A program made the translations under genes and the position numbers. Of a DNA stretch of 64,000 bases, positions 45,526-54,840 are shown one piece after another; the stretch's first letter is position 1; the number at the start of each line of letters is the position of its first letter. The notes below the pieces were generated by a model. It had not been told where the DNA came from. It did not search any database and worked only from the letters and a program-made list of their open reading frames with translations. The stretch is from Alphaproteobacteria bacterium HGW-Alphaproteobacteria-1 (GTDB taxonomy: Bacteria > Pseudomonadota > Alphaproteobacteria > Rhodobacterales > Rhodobacteraceae). The stretch spans positions 1-64,000 of the forward strand of contig PHEQ01000006.1 in NCBI GenBank assembly GCA_002842985.1, written 5' to 3'.

Positions 45526-46416
45526 TTAATGCGTGCCTTCATAGGCTTCTTGGCCCTCGCCCAGCGTGTCGCGGTCAAGGAATTTGTCGGCGCTTTCCGG
45601 CCCTTCCTTCCATTCCAGCAAGGAGCGCCAGAAAAACGCCATCGCGTGCAGGAAGACCATTCCCGCGAAGAGAACCAGCAGTATCTTGAACAGGAAATAG
45701 GCGTTGAACCCGTTCGGACTGAACGCGATGGTCTCGACGTTCCAGCGCAGGGCACGCGATTTCATCAGCAACTGGTCGAGCTTGTCCGAGGCCGACGGTT
45801 TTGGCACGATGAGATGCCGCCACAGGAAATACCAGCCATACATCCACGTGATGACCGCCATGGGCATCATGAAGACCAGGCTGCCCACCATGTCAATCAT
45901 GCGCTTGGCGCGGTGGCTGACCTGCGCATAGACAAGATCGACGCGCACATGCCCGCCCTGAACGAAGGTGTAGGTGCAGCACAGGGCGACCACCATGGCA
46001 TTGTAGAGCTTGAGCTCTTCGGCCCACCAGCTGATGTCGAATTGCAGCGGGATCCCGAAACCGATGACGATGTCAGGCCGGGCAAAGATACGCTGGATAA
46101 AGACGACGACGACCTGTTGCAGCACCATGATCAGCCCCGCCCAGGCGGCGAAACGCCCGACCGTGTTGGCAAACCCCTCAAGCGCCCGCACGCAACCCCA
46201 CAGGAACACATTGCGCCAGAGACCCACGGCCGTCAGCACCAGGAAGGCGGTGAAGGCCACGAAGAAGAACTCGACCGAGCCGCCGTAATAGACGACCCGC
46301 ATGATCGCCTGCTTGTCCGACCAGTCAAGCCAGAGCGCGGGATTGGTGATCGCATAGGCGAAGTTGTAAAAGGCCATTCCGATGTTCTGGAAGAGCCAGA
46401 GGACAGCGTCTAGCAT
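45526..46416 (-). CDS. dctQ: TRAP transporter small permease (DctQ), extended form
   Basis: 296 residues against the usual 160-200. An N-terminal pair of helices (AVLWLFQNIGMAFYNFAY; VEFFFVAFTAFLVLTAVGL) is followed by the core DctQ part with VALCCTYTFVQGGHVRVDLVY, whose GGHVRVDLVY is the family signature. A loop WRHLIVPKPSASDKLDQ and a last helix (FLFKILLVLFAGMVFLHAMAF) complete it. It matches the extended DctM next to it. Start at 46416; an 86-nt gap with a strong hairpin separates it from dctP. Confidence 0.88.
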   Translation of the reverse strand: MLDAVLWLFQNIGMAFYNFAYAITNPALWLDWSDKQAIMRVVYYGGSVEFFFVAFTAFLVLTAVGLWRNVFLWGCVRALEGFANTVGRFAAWAGLIMVLQQVVVVFIQRIFARPDIVIGFGIPLQFDISWWAEELKLYNAMVVALCCTYTFVQGGHVRVDLVYAQVSHRAKRMIDMVGSLVFMMPMAVITWMYGWYFLWRHLIVPKPSASDKLDQLLMKSRALRWNVETIAFSPNGFNAYFLFKILLVLFAGMVFLHAMAFFWRSLLEWKEGPESADKFLDRDTLGEGQEAYEGTH

Positions 46417-46452
46417 GGGTTTCCCTCGCGCGGCTGGGGACAGGCAGGCAAG

Positions 46453-46483
46453 GCCTCAGGCCCCGGAGACCGGGGCCTGAGGC
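46453..46483 (-). terminator. Intercistronic hairpin between dctP and dctQ
   Basis: A perfect 14-bp GC-rich inverted repeat (46453-46466 and 46470-46483, 3-nt loop) lies 20 nt beyond the dctP stop and 37 nt before the dctQ start. There is no T-tract. Such structures protect the 3' end of the binding-protein message or partly terminate, so that the periplasmic protein is made in excess over the permeases. Confidence 0.6.
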
Positions 46484-46502
46484 TTTGTCGGGAACGCGGG
46501 GC

Positions 46503-47585
46503 TCAGCCCAGAACGCGGTCGCGCTGCGCGGTATAGGCGCCGTCAGACAGGGCGATCCAGGCCGACGAGGATTTCATCGACGCGGTATAGCTGTCGTAGA
46601 CACGCTTGTAGAGCTCGTCGCTCATGTTTTCCTGATGCACGGCATCGGCGGCTGCGCCGAAGGCATCCCAGACGCTATTGGGGAATTCAAGCGTCTTGAC
46701 CCCAGCCGACCGCAAGCGCGAGAGCGCGGCCGAATTGTTGGCGAGAAACTGCGCGAGGTTCCACTGATGCGCCTCGGCGCAACCGATCTCGACCATCTTC
46801 TGCTGCTGCGGGGTGAGGCTGTCGAACACGTCGCGGTTCATGCCGACCGACAGGCCCGCGCCCGGCTCGTGGAAACCGGCGGTGTAGTAGATCTTGGTGA
46901 TCTCCTGGAAACCGGCCTTCTCGTCTGCCCAGGGGCCGATCCATTCGGTGCCGTCGATGGCCCCCGAGGCCAGCGCCTGATACACTTCCGAACCGGGCAG
47001 GTTCTGCACCGATGCGCCCAGCTTGCCCAGAGCCTTGCCACCAAGCCCCGGCATCCGGAACTTGAGGCCGTTGAAATCTTCGGGGCCCGTGATTTCCTTG
47101 TGGAACCAGCCACCCGCCTGCGCGCCGGTATTCCCCGCAAGGAAGGATTTGAGACCGAAGATCTGGCCAAGCTCGTCGTGGAACGCGGCACCACCATCAT
47201 GGTAATACCAGTTCACCAGTTCCTGCGCGGTCATGCCGAAGGGCACCGAGGTGAAGAAGCCATAGGCCGGATGCTGGCCCACGAAGTAGTAATCGGCCCC
47301 GTGATAGAGATCGGCCTGACCTGCGGTCACGGCGTCGAACACCTCGAACGCACCAACAAGTTCGCCCGCGCCCTTGACGTCGATCGTGAGGCTGCCATCG
47401 GTCATGCCGTTGATGTTGTCGGCCACGCGCTGTGCGGCATCGAACACCCCTGCAAGGCCGCGGCCCCAGGTGGTGACCATGGTCAGCGTGCGGTTGCCCT
47501 GAGCATAGAGCGGGGCGGCCAGCGTGCTGGCGGCGGCGGCCCCGCCACCCAAAGCGGATTTCTTCAGAAACGAACGGCGATCCAT
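46503..47585 (-). CDS. dctP: TRAP transporter substrate-binding protein DctP, Tat-type leader
   Basis: 360 residues. The leader MDRRSFLKKSALGGGAAAAS carries a twin arginine (RRSFLKK), so it is probably exported by Tat. The mature protein has the DctP fold: TMVTTWGRGLAGVFDAAQRVADNI (split by a turn), LYHGADYYFVGQHPAYGFF, GLKFRMPGLGGKAL with the family Arg that binds the carboxylate, and GAIDGTEWIGPWAD. Substrate most likely a carboxylate such as a 2-oxo acid; exact identity unknown. The start is at 47585, with AAGGAACC-like sequence upstream (GGTTCCTCCC on the opposite strand reads GGGAGGAACC). First gene of the dctPQM operon; the promoter lies in the region shared with sulP. Confidence 0.93.
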   Translation of the reverse strand: MDRRSFLKKSALGGGAAAASTLAAPLYAQGNRTLTMVTTWGRGLAGVFDAAQRVADNINGMTDGSLTIDVKGAGELVGAFEVFDAVTAGQADLYHGADYYFVGQHPAYGFFTSVPFGMTAQELVNWYYHDGGAAFHDELGQIFGLKSFLAGNTGAQAGGWFHKEITGPEDFNGLKFRMPGLGGKALGKLGASVQNLPGSEVYQALASGAIDGTEWIGPWADEKAGFQEITKIYYTAGFHEPGAGLSVGMNRDVFDSLTPQQQKMVEIGCAEAHQWNLAQFLANNSAALSRLRSAGVKTLEFPNSVWDAFGAAADAVHQENMSDELYKRVYDSYTASMKSSSAWIALSDGAYTAQRDRVLG

Positions 47586-47666
47586 TAAGGTTCCTCCCAG
47601 TTTGGTGCGGGCGCGCCTCTTCCGGGCGGCCAGCGGATCGTTGACGTGCGCGGACCTTAGCCCGCG

Positions 47667-47722
47667 ATTCGCACCCTGAGAATACCGATAACTGCGTAGA
47701 CGGGGTATTTTGTCGTGCGAAT
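47667..47722. promoter_or_regulatory. Interrupted inverted repeat between dctP and sulP
   Basis: In the 231-nt divergent region, ATTCGCAC (47667-47674) pairs with GTGCGAAT (47715-47722), and inside it AATACC (47681-47686) pairs with GGTATT (47704-47709), almost on the same axis. A TACCGAT string (47683-47689) fits the NarL-type heptamer TACYNMT. A NarL/FixJ-type regulator is encoded 3 kb downstream, so this is a candidate operator. The link is inference. Confidence 0.35.
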
Positions 47723-47816
47723 GCCGTCGCCGTCGCACCCCGTGCCCCGCCCCGTGTCAAAGCACCGCAATCCGCAGCCTCTTGCACAAGGCGCGGCACG
47801 GGTGTTCAACGATGCC

Positions 47817-49079
47817 ATGAAACCGAAGATTCTGAGCACACTGCCCGGCTATACCGCCGCTTTGTTCCGCGCCGATGTCCTGGCGGGGCTTACTGTCGCC
47901 ATGGTGGCGCTGCCGCTCAGCATCGCCATCGCCATCGCATCGGGGGCGGCGCCTGTCACCGGGCTGATCACCGCGATTGTCGGCGGCTTTCTCATTTCGG
48001 CGCTCGGCGGCAGCCGGGTCCAAATCGGCGGGCCCACCGGGGCCTTCATCGTCGTGGTCTATGGCGTCATCGCCGAGCACGGCCATGACGGGCTGGTGCT
48101 GGCGACGCTGATGTCGGGGGTCATTCTGTTGGTCGCGGGCTGGTTCAAGGCCGGAAGTCTCGTAAAACACATTCCCGAGGCCGTCATCAACGGCTTTACC
48201 ATCGGCATTGCCATCATCATCGCGACCAGCCAGTTGAGCGACCTCTTGGGTCTAACTGTGGCTGACCTGCCTGCCGATTTCCTGCCCAAGATCGCCGCGC
48301 TCTGGGAGGCACGCGACACGTTCAACCTGCGCGCCCTCGTGCTTGGCCTCGCGACGATAGCCATCATCGTGATCCTGCGCCGTCTCTTGCCCCGCTTTCC
48401 GGGCCTTATCCTGGCCATCGCGCTCTGTTCGGCGGCGGTCGCGCTGCTGAGCCTGCCGGTGGATACCATCCAGTCGCGCTTTGGCGCCCTACCGGGCACG
48501 CTGCCGCTGCCACAATTCCCGGCGCTGAGCGTCGCGCGGATGATCGACCTACTGCCCTCGGCGCTCATCATTGCCTTTCTCGCCGGTGTGGAATCGCTGC
48601 TATCGGCAAAGGTCGCTGATCGGATGATCGGCGGTAACACCCGCCCGAATGCCGAGGTGATCGCCAACGGCGCGGCCAATATCGGCTCGGCGCTTTTCGG
48701 CGGGTTGCCCGCAACCGGTGCCATCGCGCGCACCGCCACCAATGTGCACGCAGGCGGGCGCACGCCGGTGGCGGGGATGGTGCACGCCCTGGCCATCCTT
48801 GTCGTCATGCTGCTTGCGGCACCGCTGGCGGGATATCTCGCCATGCCCGCACTTGCCGGTCTGTTGCTCATCACCGCGTGGAACATGTCCGAGCCGCAGC
48901 ACTGGAAGAGGCATCTGGCGGCGCGGCGCTCGGACCGGGTGCTGCTTGTGCTCACGCTGGTGCTGACGGTGCTGACCGATCTGACGCTGGCCATCGGCGT
49001 GGGCGTGGCGATTGGCCTTGCCCTGCGGCTACGGCGGCGGGAAGTACCCGAGGCCCGCTGGCACGACCCCGAACACTGA
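47817..49079 (+). CDS. SulP-family anion transporter without STAS domain
   Basis: 420 residues, about 11-12 transmembrane helices. It begins MKPKILSTLPGYTAALFRADVLAGLTVAMVALPLSIAIAIASG (quoted in parts), the SulP helix 1 pattern VAMVALPLSIAIAIA. It has GPTGAFIV in helix 3, the half-helix motif ATGAIARTATNV and the AGVESLLSAKVADRM region. SulP proteins carry sulfate, bicarbonate or dicarboxylates with H+ or Na+. The usual C-terminal STAS domain is missing: the protein ends 20 residues after the last helix. Divergent from the TRAP operon and followed after 50 nt by the kinase gene. The substrate is unclear. Confidence 0.9.
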   Translation: MKPKILSTLPGYTAALFRADVLAGLTVAMVALPLSIAIAIASGAAPVTGLITAIVGGFLISALGGSRVQIGGPTGAFIVVVYGVIAEHGHDGLVLATLMSGVILLVAGWFKAGSLVKHIPEAVINGFTIGIAIIIATSQLSDLLGLTVADLPADFLPKIAALWEARDTFNLRALVLGLATIAIIVILRRLLPRFPGLILAIALCSAAVALLSLPVDTIQSRFGALPGTLPLPQFPALSVARMIDLLPSALIIAFLAGVESLLSAKVADRMIGGNTRPNAEVIANGAANIGSALFGGLPATGAIARTATNVHAGGRTPVAGMVHALAILVVMLLAAPLAGYLAMPALAGLLLITAWNMSEPQHWKRHLAARRSDRVLLVLTLVLTVLTDLTLAIGVGVAIGLALRLRRREVPEARWHDPEH

Positions 49080-49129
49080 GCCGCGCGAAAGGCTGGATTT
49101 CGCGCGGGCGCGAGCGTATCCCATGGGTC

Positions 49130-50551
49130 ATGTTCGCGCGCCTGACCCTCAATTACGGCCAGAAGCTCTTTCTGGTGGCAACGCTGCCGCTGTTCCTGAC
49201 GGCAGCGGCGCTGGCGGTCGTGGTGACGCTGCAATCGCGGCACCTGGCCGAACGCGAGATCGAGACGCTCGAGGCGCAGCTTATCGCCGCCAAACGCGAG
49301 GAGTTGAAGAATTACCTCTCGCTCGCGCGGACCGCGTTCATCAACATCTATGGTCGCGCCGCCCCGGACGACCACCGGGCGATGGAACAGGTAAGCCAGA
49401 TCCTTGCCGCGATGCTCTACGGTCAGGACGGCTATTTCTTCGTGTTCGACTATGATGGCACCAATCTTGTCAGCCCGCGCCGCACCGAACTGATCGGGCG
49501 CAACTGGACCGGGCTCGAGGATCCGTCGGGCGTGCCGGTCACCGATGAACTGATCCGGCTGGCGCGCTTTGGCGGCGGCTATCACAGCTTTGCCTGGCCG
49601 CGCCCGTCCACGGGCGAGCGCTCGCAGATGGTGGCCTATGTGATCGGGCTCCAGGACTGGAGATGGGCGATCGGCACAGGCGTTTTCATCGACGATGTGC
49701 TTTCCGCCGTCGCGGCCTCGCGCCAGCAGGTCGAAGCGCGGGTGCAGCGCACATTCCTGTTTATCGGGGCGGCGATGCTGGCGGCGCTGCTGTTTGTGTT
49801 CGTCACCGGCCTTTTCATCACCATCCGCGAGCGGCGGCTGGCAGATGCCAAGCTCAAACGGCTCACGCAGCGCGTGTTCGACGCGCAGGAAGAGGAGCGC
49901 GGGCGCGTGGCACGCGAATTGCATGACGGAATCAGCCAGATTCTCGTGGGCGTGCGCTATGCGCTCGACACCGCGCGGCGGCGGCTGGCAGCGGGTGATG
50001 CGCGCGCGCCCGAGATGCTCGAACGCGGGGCGGCGCACCTGACCACCGCCATCCAGGAAGTGCGCCGCATCAGCCGCGACCTGCGCCCTGGCGCGCTCGA
50101 CGATCTGGGCCTTGGTCCCGCGCTCAAGGCGCTGGCGGAGGAGTTCGGCAAGCGAACGGGCATCGAGACCCTCTTTTCCACCGTGGTATTCCGCAACCGC
50201 CTCGATGATGAGGCCAAGATCGCGCTCTACCGCGTGGCGCAGGAGGCGCTCACCAATATCGAGCGCCATTCGGGTGCCACCCGTGTCGAGATCGACCTGC
50301 GCGGCCATGCGCGCGGCGGCACGCTGCGCATCACCGACAACGGCTGTGGCATCGACGCCGCGCGCACCGGCGCGGGCGGCGGGCTGGGCCTGCGCAACAT
50401 GCAGGAGCGCATTGACCAGATCGACGGACAGCTCATCATCCGCTCTTCCGCGAATGGCACCGAGATCGAGGCCAACGTGCCGCTCACCCACCTCCTCAAA
50501 CCGCAGGGCCAGACCGAGACGGTCCCCGAGAAAAGAAAGGCCCGCGCATGA
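49130..50551 (+). CDS. Sensor histidine kinase, sCache plus HisKA_3 type
   Basis: 473 residues. Transmembrane helices at about 15-35 and 208-232 flank a periplasmic single Cache domain (about 40-195; GQDGYFFVFDYDGTNLV, WRWAIGTGVFIDDV), the ligand sensor. The cytoplasmic part has a HisKA_3 dimerisation helix with phospho-acceptor His265 (ARELHDGISQ) and a HATPase_c domain (ALTNIERHSGATRVE, ITDNGCGID, GLGLRNMQERI). Start ATG at 49130. The stop overlaps the response regulator start by 4 nt. Cache-type kinases beside TRAP operons usually sense the transported organic acid, so this may control dctPQM and/or sulP. Confidence 0.92.
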   Translation: MFARLTLNYGQKLFLVATLPLFLTAAALAVVVTLQSRHLAEREIETLEAQLIAAKREELKNYLSLARTAFINIYGRAAPDDHRAMEQVSQILAAMLYGQDGYFFVFDYDGTNLVSPRRTELIGRNWTGLEDPSGVPVTDELIRLARFGGGYHSFAWPRPSTGERSQMVAYVIGLQDWRWAIGTGVFIDDVLSAVAASRQQVEARVQRTFLFIGAAMLAALLFVFVTGLFITIRERRLADAKLKRLTQRVFDAQEEERGRVARELHDGISQILVGVRYALDTARRRLAAGDARAPEMLERGAAHLTTAIQEVRRISRDLRPGALDDLGLGPALKALAEEFGKRTGIETLFSTVVFRNRLDDEAKIALYRVAQEALTNIERHSGATRVEIDLRGHARGGTLRITDNGCGIDAARTGAGGGLGLRNMQERIDQIDGQLIIRSSANGTEIEANVPLTHLLKPQGQTETVPEKRKARA

Positions 50552-51189
50552 GCCCCGTTCGCGTCATCATCGTCGATGATCATCCGATGGTCGTCGAAGG
50601 CATCCAGTCCATCCTCGAAAGCTATGACGATATCGAGGTGATCGCCGCGTTCTGCAACGGTCAGGACGTCATCGACCGGGTCGCGGAGCTTGCCCCCGAC
50701 GTGATCCTGCTCGATCTCAACATGCCGGGGCTGGGCGGGCTCTCGACGGCGGAAATCCTGCTGGAGCGGCGCCCCGGCACGCGAATTCTCATCCTGTCGA
50801 TGCATGACAGCCCGGAATATATTTCCTCGGCGCTCAGCCACGGTGCCCTGGGCTATGTCCTCAAGGACGTGCCCACCGAAGAGATCAAGTGCGCCATCGA
50901 CGCGGTGATGGCGGGCGAGCGGTATCTCTGCACCGGCGCGCAAGGCTCGCTTGCGCCCTTCACCCCGCCCGAGCGCGAGCAGCTCACCAACCGCGAACAA
51001 ACGATCCTTCTGCAACTGGCGCAGGGCAAGTCCAACAAGGAGGTGGCCTTGGCGCTGGATATTTCCGTGCGCACGGTCGAGACGCATCGCAAGAACATCA
51101 AGCGCAAGCTGGGCATTTCCTCGACCGCCGGGCTGACGCGCTACGCGATGGAGCATGGGGTTTTGCAAGGCACGGGCGTGCGCCCATAG
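50548..51189 (+). CDS. NarL/FixJ-family response regulator
   Basis: 213 residues. Receiver domain 1-120 with acidic pocket Asp10-Asp11 and phospho-acceptor Asp56 (VILLDLNMPG), Ser/Thr in LILSMHDS and Lys in YVLKD. A LuxR-type HTH follows at about 145-205 (LTNREQTILLQLAQGKSNKEVA with ISVRTVETHRKNIKRKLG). Coupled by a 4-nt overlap to the kinase, it forms a classic two-component pair. Target genes are probably the divergent dctP/sulP region, where an inverted repeat with a NarL-like heptamer is seen. Confidence 0.94.
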   Translation: MSPVRVIIVDDHPMVVEGIQSILESYDDIEVIAAFCNGQDVIDRVAELAPDVILLDLNMPGLGGLSTAEILLERRPGTRILILSMHDSPEYISSALSHGALGYVLKDVPTEEIKCAIDAVMAGERYLCTGAQGSLAPFTPPEREQLTNREQTILLQLAQGKSNKEVALALDISVRTVETHRKNIKRKLGISSTAGLTRYAMEHGVLQGTGVRP

Positions 51190-51844
51190 AGGATTACAAT
51201 CCAAGGTTGCTAATCGGTAACGACGTTTACACAATATCTTGATCGAATCGGAATTATGCTCTCCAACTTTCTTGGAACGCAGTCGTTCACTTTGGCATGC
51301 GGCTTGCGCAGCGAATCGAACATTACTTGGAATTGAAAAGGAATCCCTCATGACGACCCTGACCCTCACCGGCATTCTCGTTGTATTCGACGACATTAAC
51401 GACACGACATCATCGGTTGGACCTGCAACGTTCACCGCCCAATTCCCGAATGCCGGTTCGGTTCTCAATTACACGCTGCTGCCCGGCACCGAGCCCGGCG
51501 ACCTTCCCCTTGTCGATATCGGTGGCACCGAGCCGCTCAGCGCATTCGTGAACGGGGTCAATGTGCTCGACAATGACGATATCGAAACCTCGCTCGGCTT
51601 CATTCAGACCCCCGCGGGCACCCATATCCTGCTTGCCTTTTTCGACCCGGTTCTGGGCGTTGATGCGTTTTTCCAGATCGGCGGCGATCCCCTGACCCTG
51701 CCGACGACCGTCGCGCAGTTCAACGATTTCAACGACTCGATCACGAATATCGGTGTCGCATCGGGCGCCTTCGCCCCCGGCGTGGATATCCCGATCACCA
51801 TTTTGGACGGTGAAATAAGCGGTGGCGATTTGAACCTCGTCCAG

Positions 51845-53983
51845 GGCACGGATGGCGACGATTTTCTCACGGGCACGGCGGGCGACGATCTGATAGTGAC
51901 CGGCAACGCGACGCCGAACGGGGATACCGTGGTCGGCTCGGCGGGCGATGACACCATCGACATGTCGGGGATTGATGGTGTCAATGGCTTTGTCACAATC
52001 GACTATGGCGCGCTGTCCGGTGGCATCGACGTGACCATCGACGGGGCGGCCAATACCGGCACGGTGGACAAGGGCGCGGCGGGCACCGACACGCTGCTGG
52101 CGGCTCCACAGGCGACGACACATTCAACCTCGCCCCCGAAGGCGAACAGTGGATGAGCGTGCGTGGCGGCGATGGCGTGGACAATTTCCTCATCAATGGC
52201 AGCGGGCAGGTGCGGCTCGACTTCCGCGACGCGACACAGGGGATCGACGTGAACCTCGCCACAGGCACGATTGCCAATGACGGTTTCGGCAATGCCGAGA
52301 CGATCGGCGGCACCGGCGATGTCTGGGAGGTCTTTGGCTCGAACGGGGACGACAGGTTCACCGGCTCGGGCGCGAACGAATCCTATCGCTACTCGGGCGG
52401 CAACAACACGATCGACGGCGGCGACGGGTTCGACCGGCTGCGCTATGACGTGGGGCAAGTCCAGCGGATCGAGGCCAATCTGGCCGCCGGGCAAGTCAAT
52501 GTTTTCACCACAGGTGGCACATTCACCGACACCGTGAGCAGCATCGAGAGCCTGCGCGGCTCCGGCGGCAATGACCTGATGATCGCCGATGACAATGGCA
52601 TCCGTCTCGACGGGCGTGGCGGCGATGACACGCTTGTGGGCGGGCTTGGCAACGACAGGTTCATCGGCGGGGCAGGCAACAACACTTTCGTGTTCAGGGG
52701 TGGCTTCGACAGCTTTGCCGATTTCAATCCCGCGACCGACACGCTGTTCATTGGCATTCCGGGGCTGACACAGGCCGATGTGGATGCAGCCATGGCCAAT
52801 CCGCTGTTGTTTAATGGGCAGTATTTCGTCACCTTCGGTGATGCACGCAACATCACCTTCGACGGACTGACGCCGGAACAGATTCAGTCCATCCCCGCCC
52901 AGCTTCAAGGCGGCTTTGTCGGCGGACCGAACGTCATTGAAGGCACGGATGGCGACGACTTCCTCGTGGGCACAGCAGGGGATGACCTGATCATCACCGG
53001 CAACGCGACGCCCGACGGGGATACCGTGGTCGGCTCGGCGGGCGATGACACGATCGACATGTCGGGCAATGACGGCCTCAATGGCTTTGTCGCAATCAAC
53101 TATGGCGCGCTGTCCGGTGGCATCGACGTGACCATCGACGGGGCGGCCAATACCGGCACGGTGGACAAGGGCGCGGCGGGCACCGACACGCTGCTGGTTG
53201 GGAACCGCAGGCGACGACACGTTCGACCTGACGCTCGAAGGCCAACAGTGGATGAGCGTGCGTGGCGGCGATGGCGTGGACAATTTCCTCATCAACGGCA
53301 GCGGGGCGGTGCGGCTGGATTTCCGCGACGGCAACGGGATCGTGGTCAACCTCGCCACAGGCACGATTGCCGATGACGGTTTCGGCAATGCCGAGGTGAT
53401 CGGCGGCTCCACGCCGGTATTCGAAATCTATGGCTCGGGCGGCAACGACTCGGTCACCGGATCGGGCGCGAACGACAGCTATCGCTACTGGGGTGGCAAC
53501 AACACGCTCGACGGCGGCGCGGGTTTCGACAGGTTGCGCTATGACGTGGGTCAGGTGACGTCGATCAACGCCAACCTGGCTTTGGGCACGGTGACCGGCA
53601 CGCTGAACGGCGGCGGCACGTTCACCGATACGATCTCGGGTTTCGAATTCGTGCGCGGCTCGAACGGCGGCGACACGCTGGCGGGCGACACCAATGACAA
53701 CCGGCTTGAGGGGCGGGGCGGCACCGACACCTTCGTTCATGTCGGCGGCAACGACACCATCGGCGATTTCGACGCGGATAACGAGAGCCTTGTCCTGCGG
53801 ATCGCAGGCAGTTCGTTTCTTGCGCTTCAGGCGGCGATGGCCAATGCGACCGATACGGGCGCGGGCGCCGTGGTCGATTTCGGCGGCGGTAACACCCTGA
53901 CCTTCGCGGGGCTCACGGCGGCGCAGGTGGCAACGATCAACGTTGACGTCGGCGGCCCGACGGAGGGCAATGACACGCTGATC
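51845..53983 (+). repeat. Tandem duplication of a ~1.1-kb unit inside the RTX gene
   Basis: Unit 1 is 51845-52941 (1097 nt) and unit 2 is 52942-53983 (1042 nt). Each starts with GTDGDDFL(T/V)GTAGDDLI, passes through GALSGGIDVTIDGAANTG and MSVRGGDGVDNFLINGSG, and ends before the next GTDGDDF. The stretch 52004-52100 is identical to 53101-53197 over 97 nt. The in-frame period would be 1098 nt; the observed 1097 reflects the missing base in unit 1. Similarity falls off in the last third of each unit. Confidence 0.8.
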
Positions 53984-54840
53984 GGCACCGATGGCGACGA
54001 TTTCATCAACGGGCTTGGCGGCGATGACCTGATCGAGGGCGGCGACGGCGCGGACCAGCTCTTTGGCGGCAACGGCAATGACACGCTCATCGGCGGGACC
54101 GGGCCCAACGGCCTTTTCGGTGGCAATGGCGATGACAGCCTGATCGGCGGCATCGGTTGGGAAGACCTCTTTGGCGGGGCGGGCAACGACACGATTGTCG
54201 GGGATGCCGGCAACGACAATATCGGCGGCGGCGCGGGCAATGACCTGATCTTTGCGGGCGATGGCGACGACACGGTCTTTGGAGGCGACGGCGACGACAC
54301 GATCTGGGGCGGTTTCGGCGACGATGTGATCGGCGGCGGCAACGGCGCCGACCAGATCTTCGCCGGTCCCGGCAATGACGAGGTCTGGGGCGGCGCCGGC
54401 AACGACCTGATTGATGGTGGCGCGGGCAATGATACCCTGAGCGGCGGTGACGGCAACGACACCATCGACGGCGGCGACGGGGCCGACGAGCTTTGGGGCG
54501 GGCTTGGCGACGACTCGCTCTCGGGCGGCGCGGGCAACGACACCATCGGCGGCTTTGACGGGGCCGATTTCATCGACGGCGGCGATGGTGACGATGAGCT
54601 GTGGGGCGGTGACGGCAACGACACCATCCTCGGCGGCAACGGCGCGGATCAGATCGGCGGCGGTGACGGCAATGACCTGATCGACGGCGGGGCCGGGAAC
54701 GACACGGTCTTCGCGGGCAATGGCGACGACACGGTTCTGGGCGGTGACGGCGACGACCTGATCTTTGGCGGGGCGGGCAATGACCGTCTTGAGGGTGGCG
54801 CGGGCAATGACACGGTCTGGGGCGGACCCGGCGCGGATGT
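53984..54840 (+). repeat. RTX nonapeptide repeat array
   Basis: About 31 consecutive 27-nt repeats encode GG(D/A/N)G(N/D)D(T/L)(I/L)-type nonapeptides, the calcium-binding parallel beta-roll of RTX proteins. It ends in GGPGADVFVFGAGDG. The array folds on calcium binding after type I secretion. Confidence 0.88.

Noticed and set aside
48059..50491. 810-codon minus-strand open frame opposite sulP and the kinase gene
   Set aside because: Spans two genes with clear domains on the other strand and has no recognisable domain itself.
52004..53197. Recombination between the 97-nt blocks as a switch restoring the RTX reading frame
   Set aside because: It would delete 1097 nt (not a multiple of 3) and join the unit 1 frame to the +1 indel of unit 2, so the frame is not restored.
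53984..54840. Regular 27-nt periodicity resembling a CRISPR or satellite array
   Set aside because: The period encodes RTX nonapeptides in a continuous frame; repeats vary in sequence and there are no spacers.
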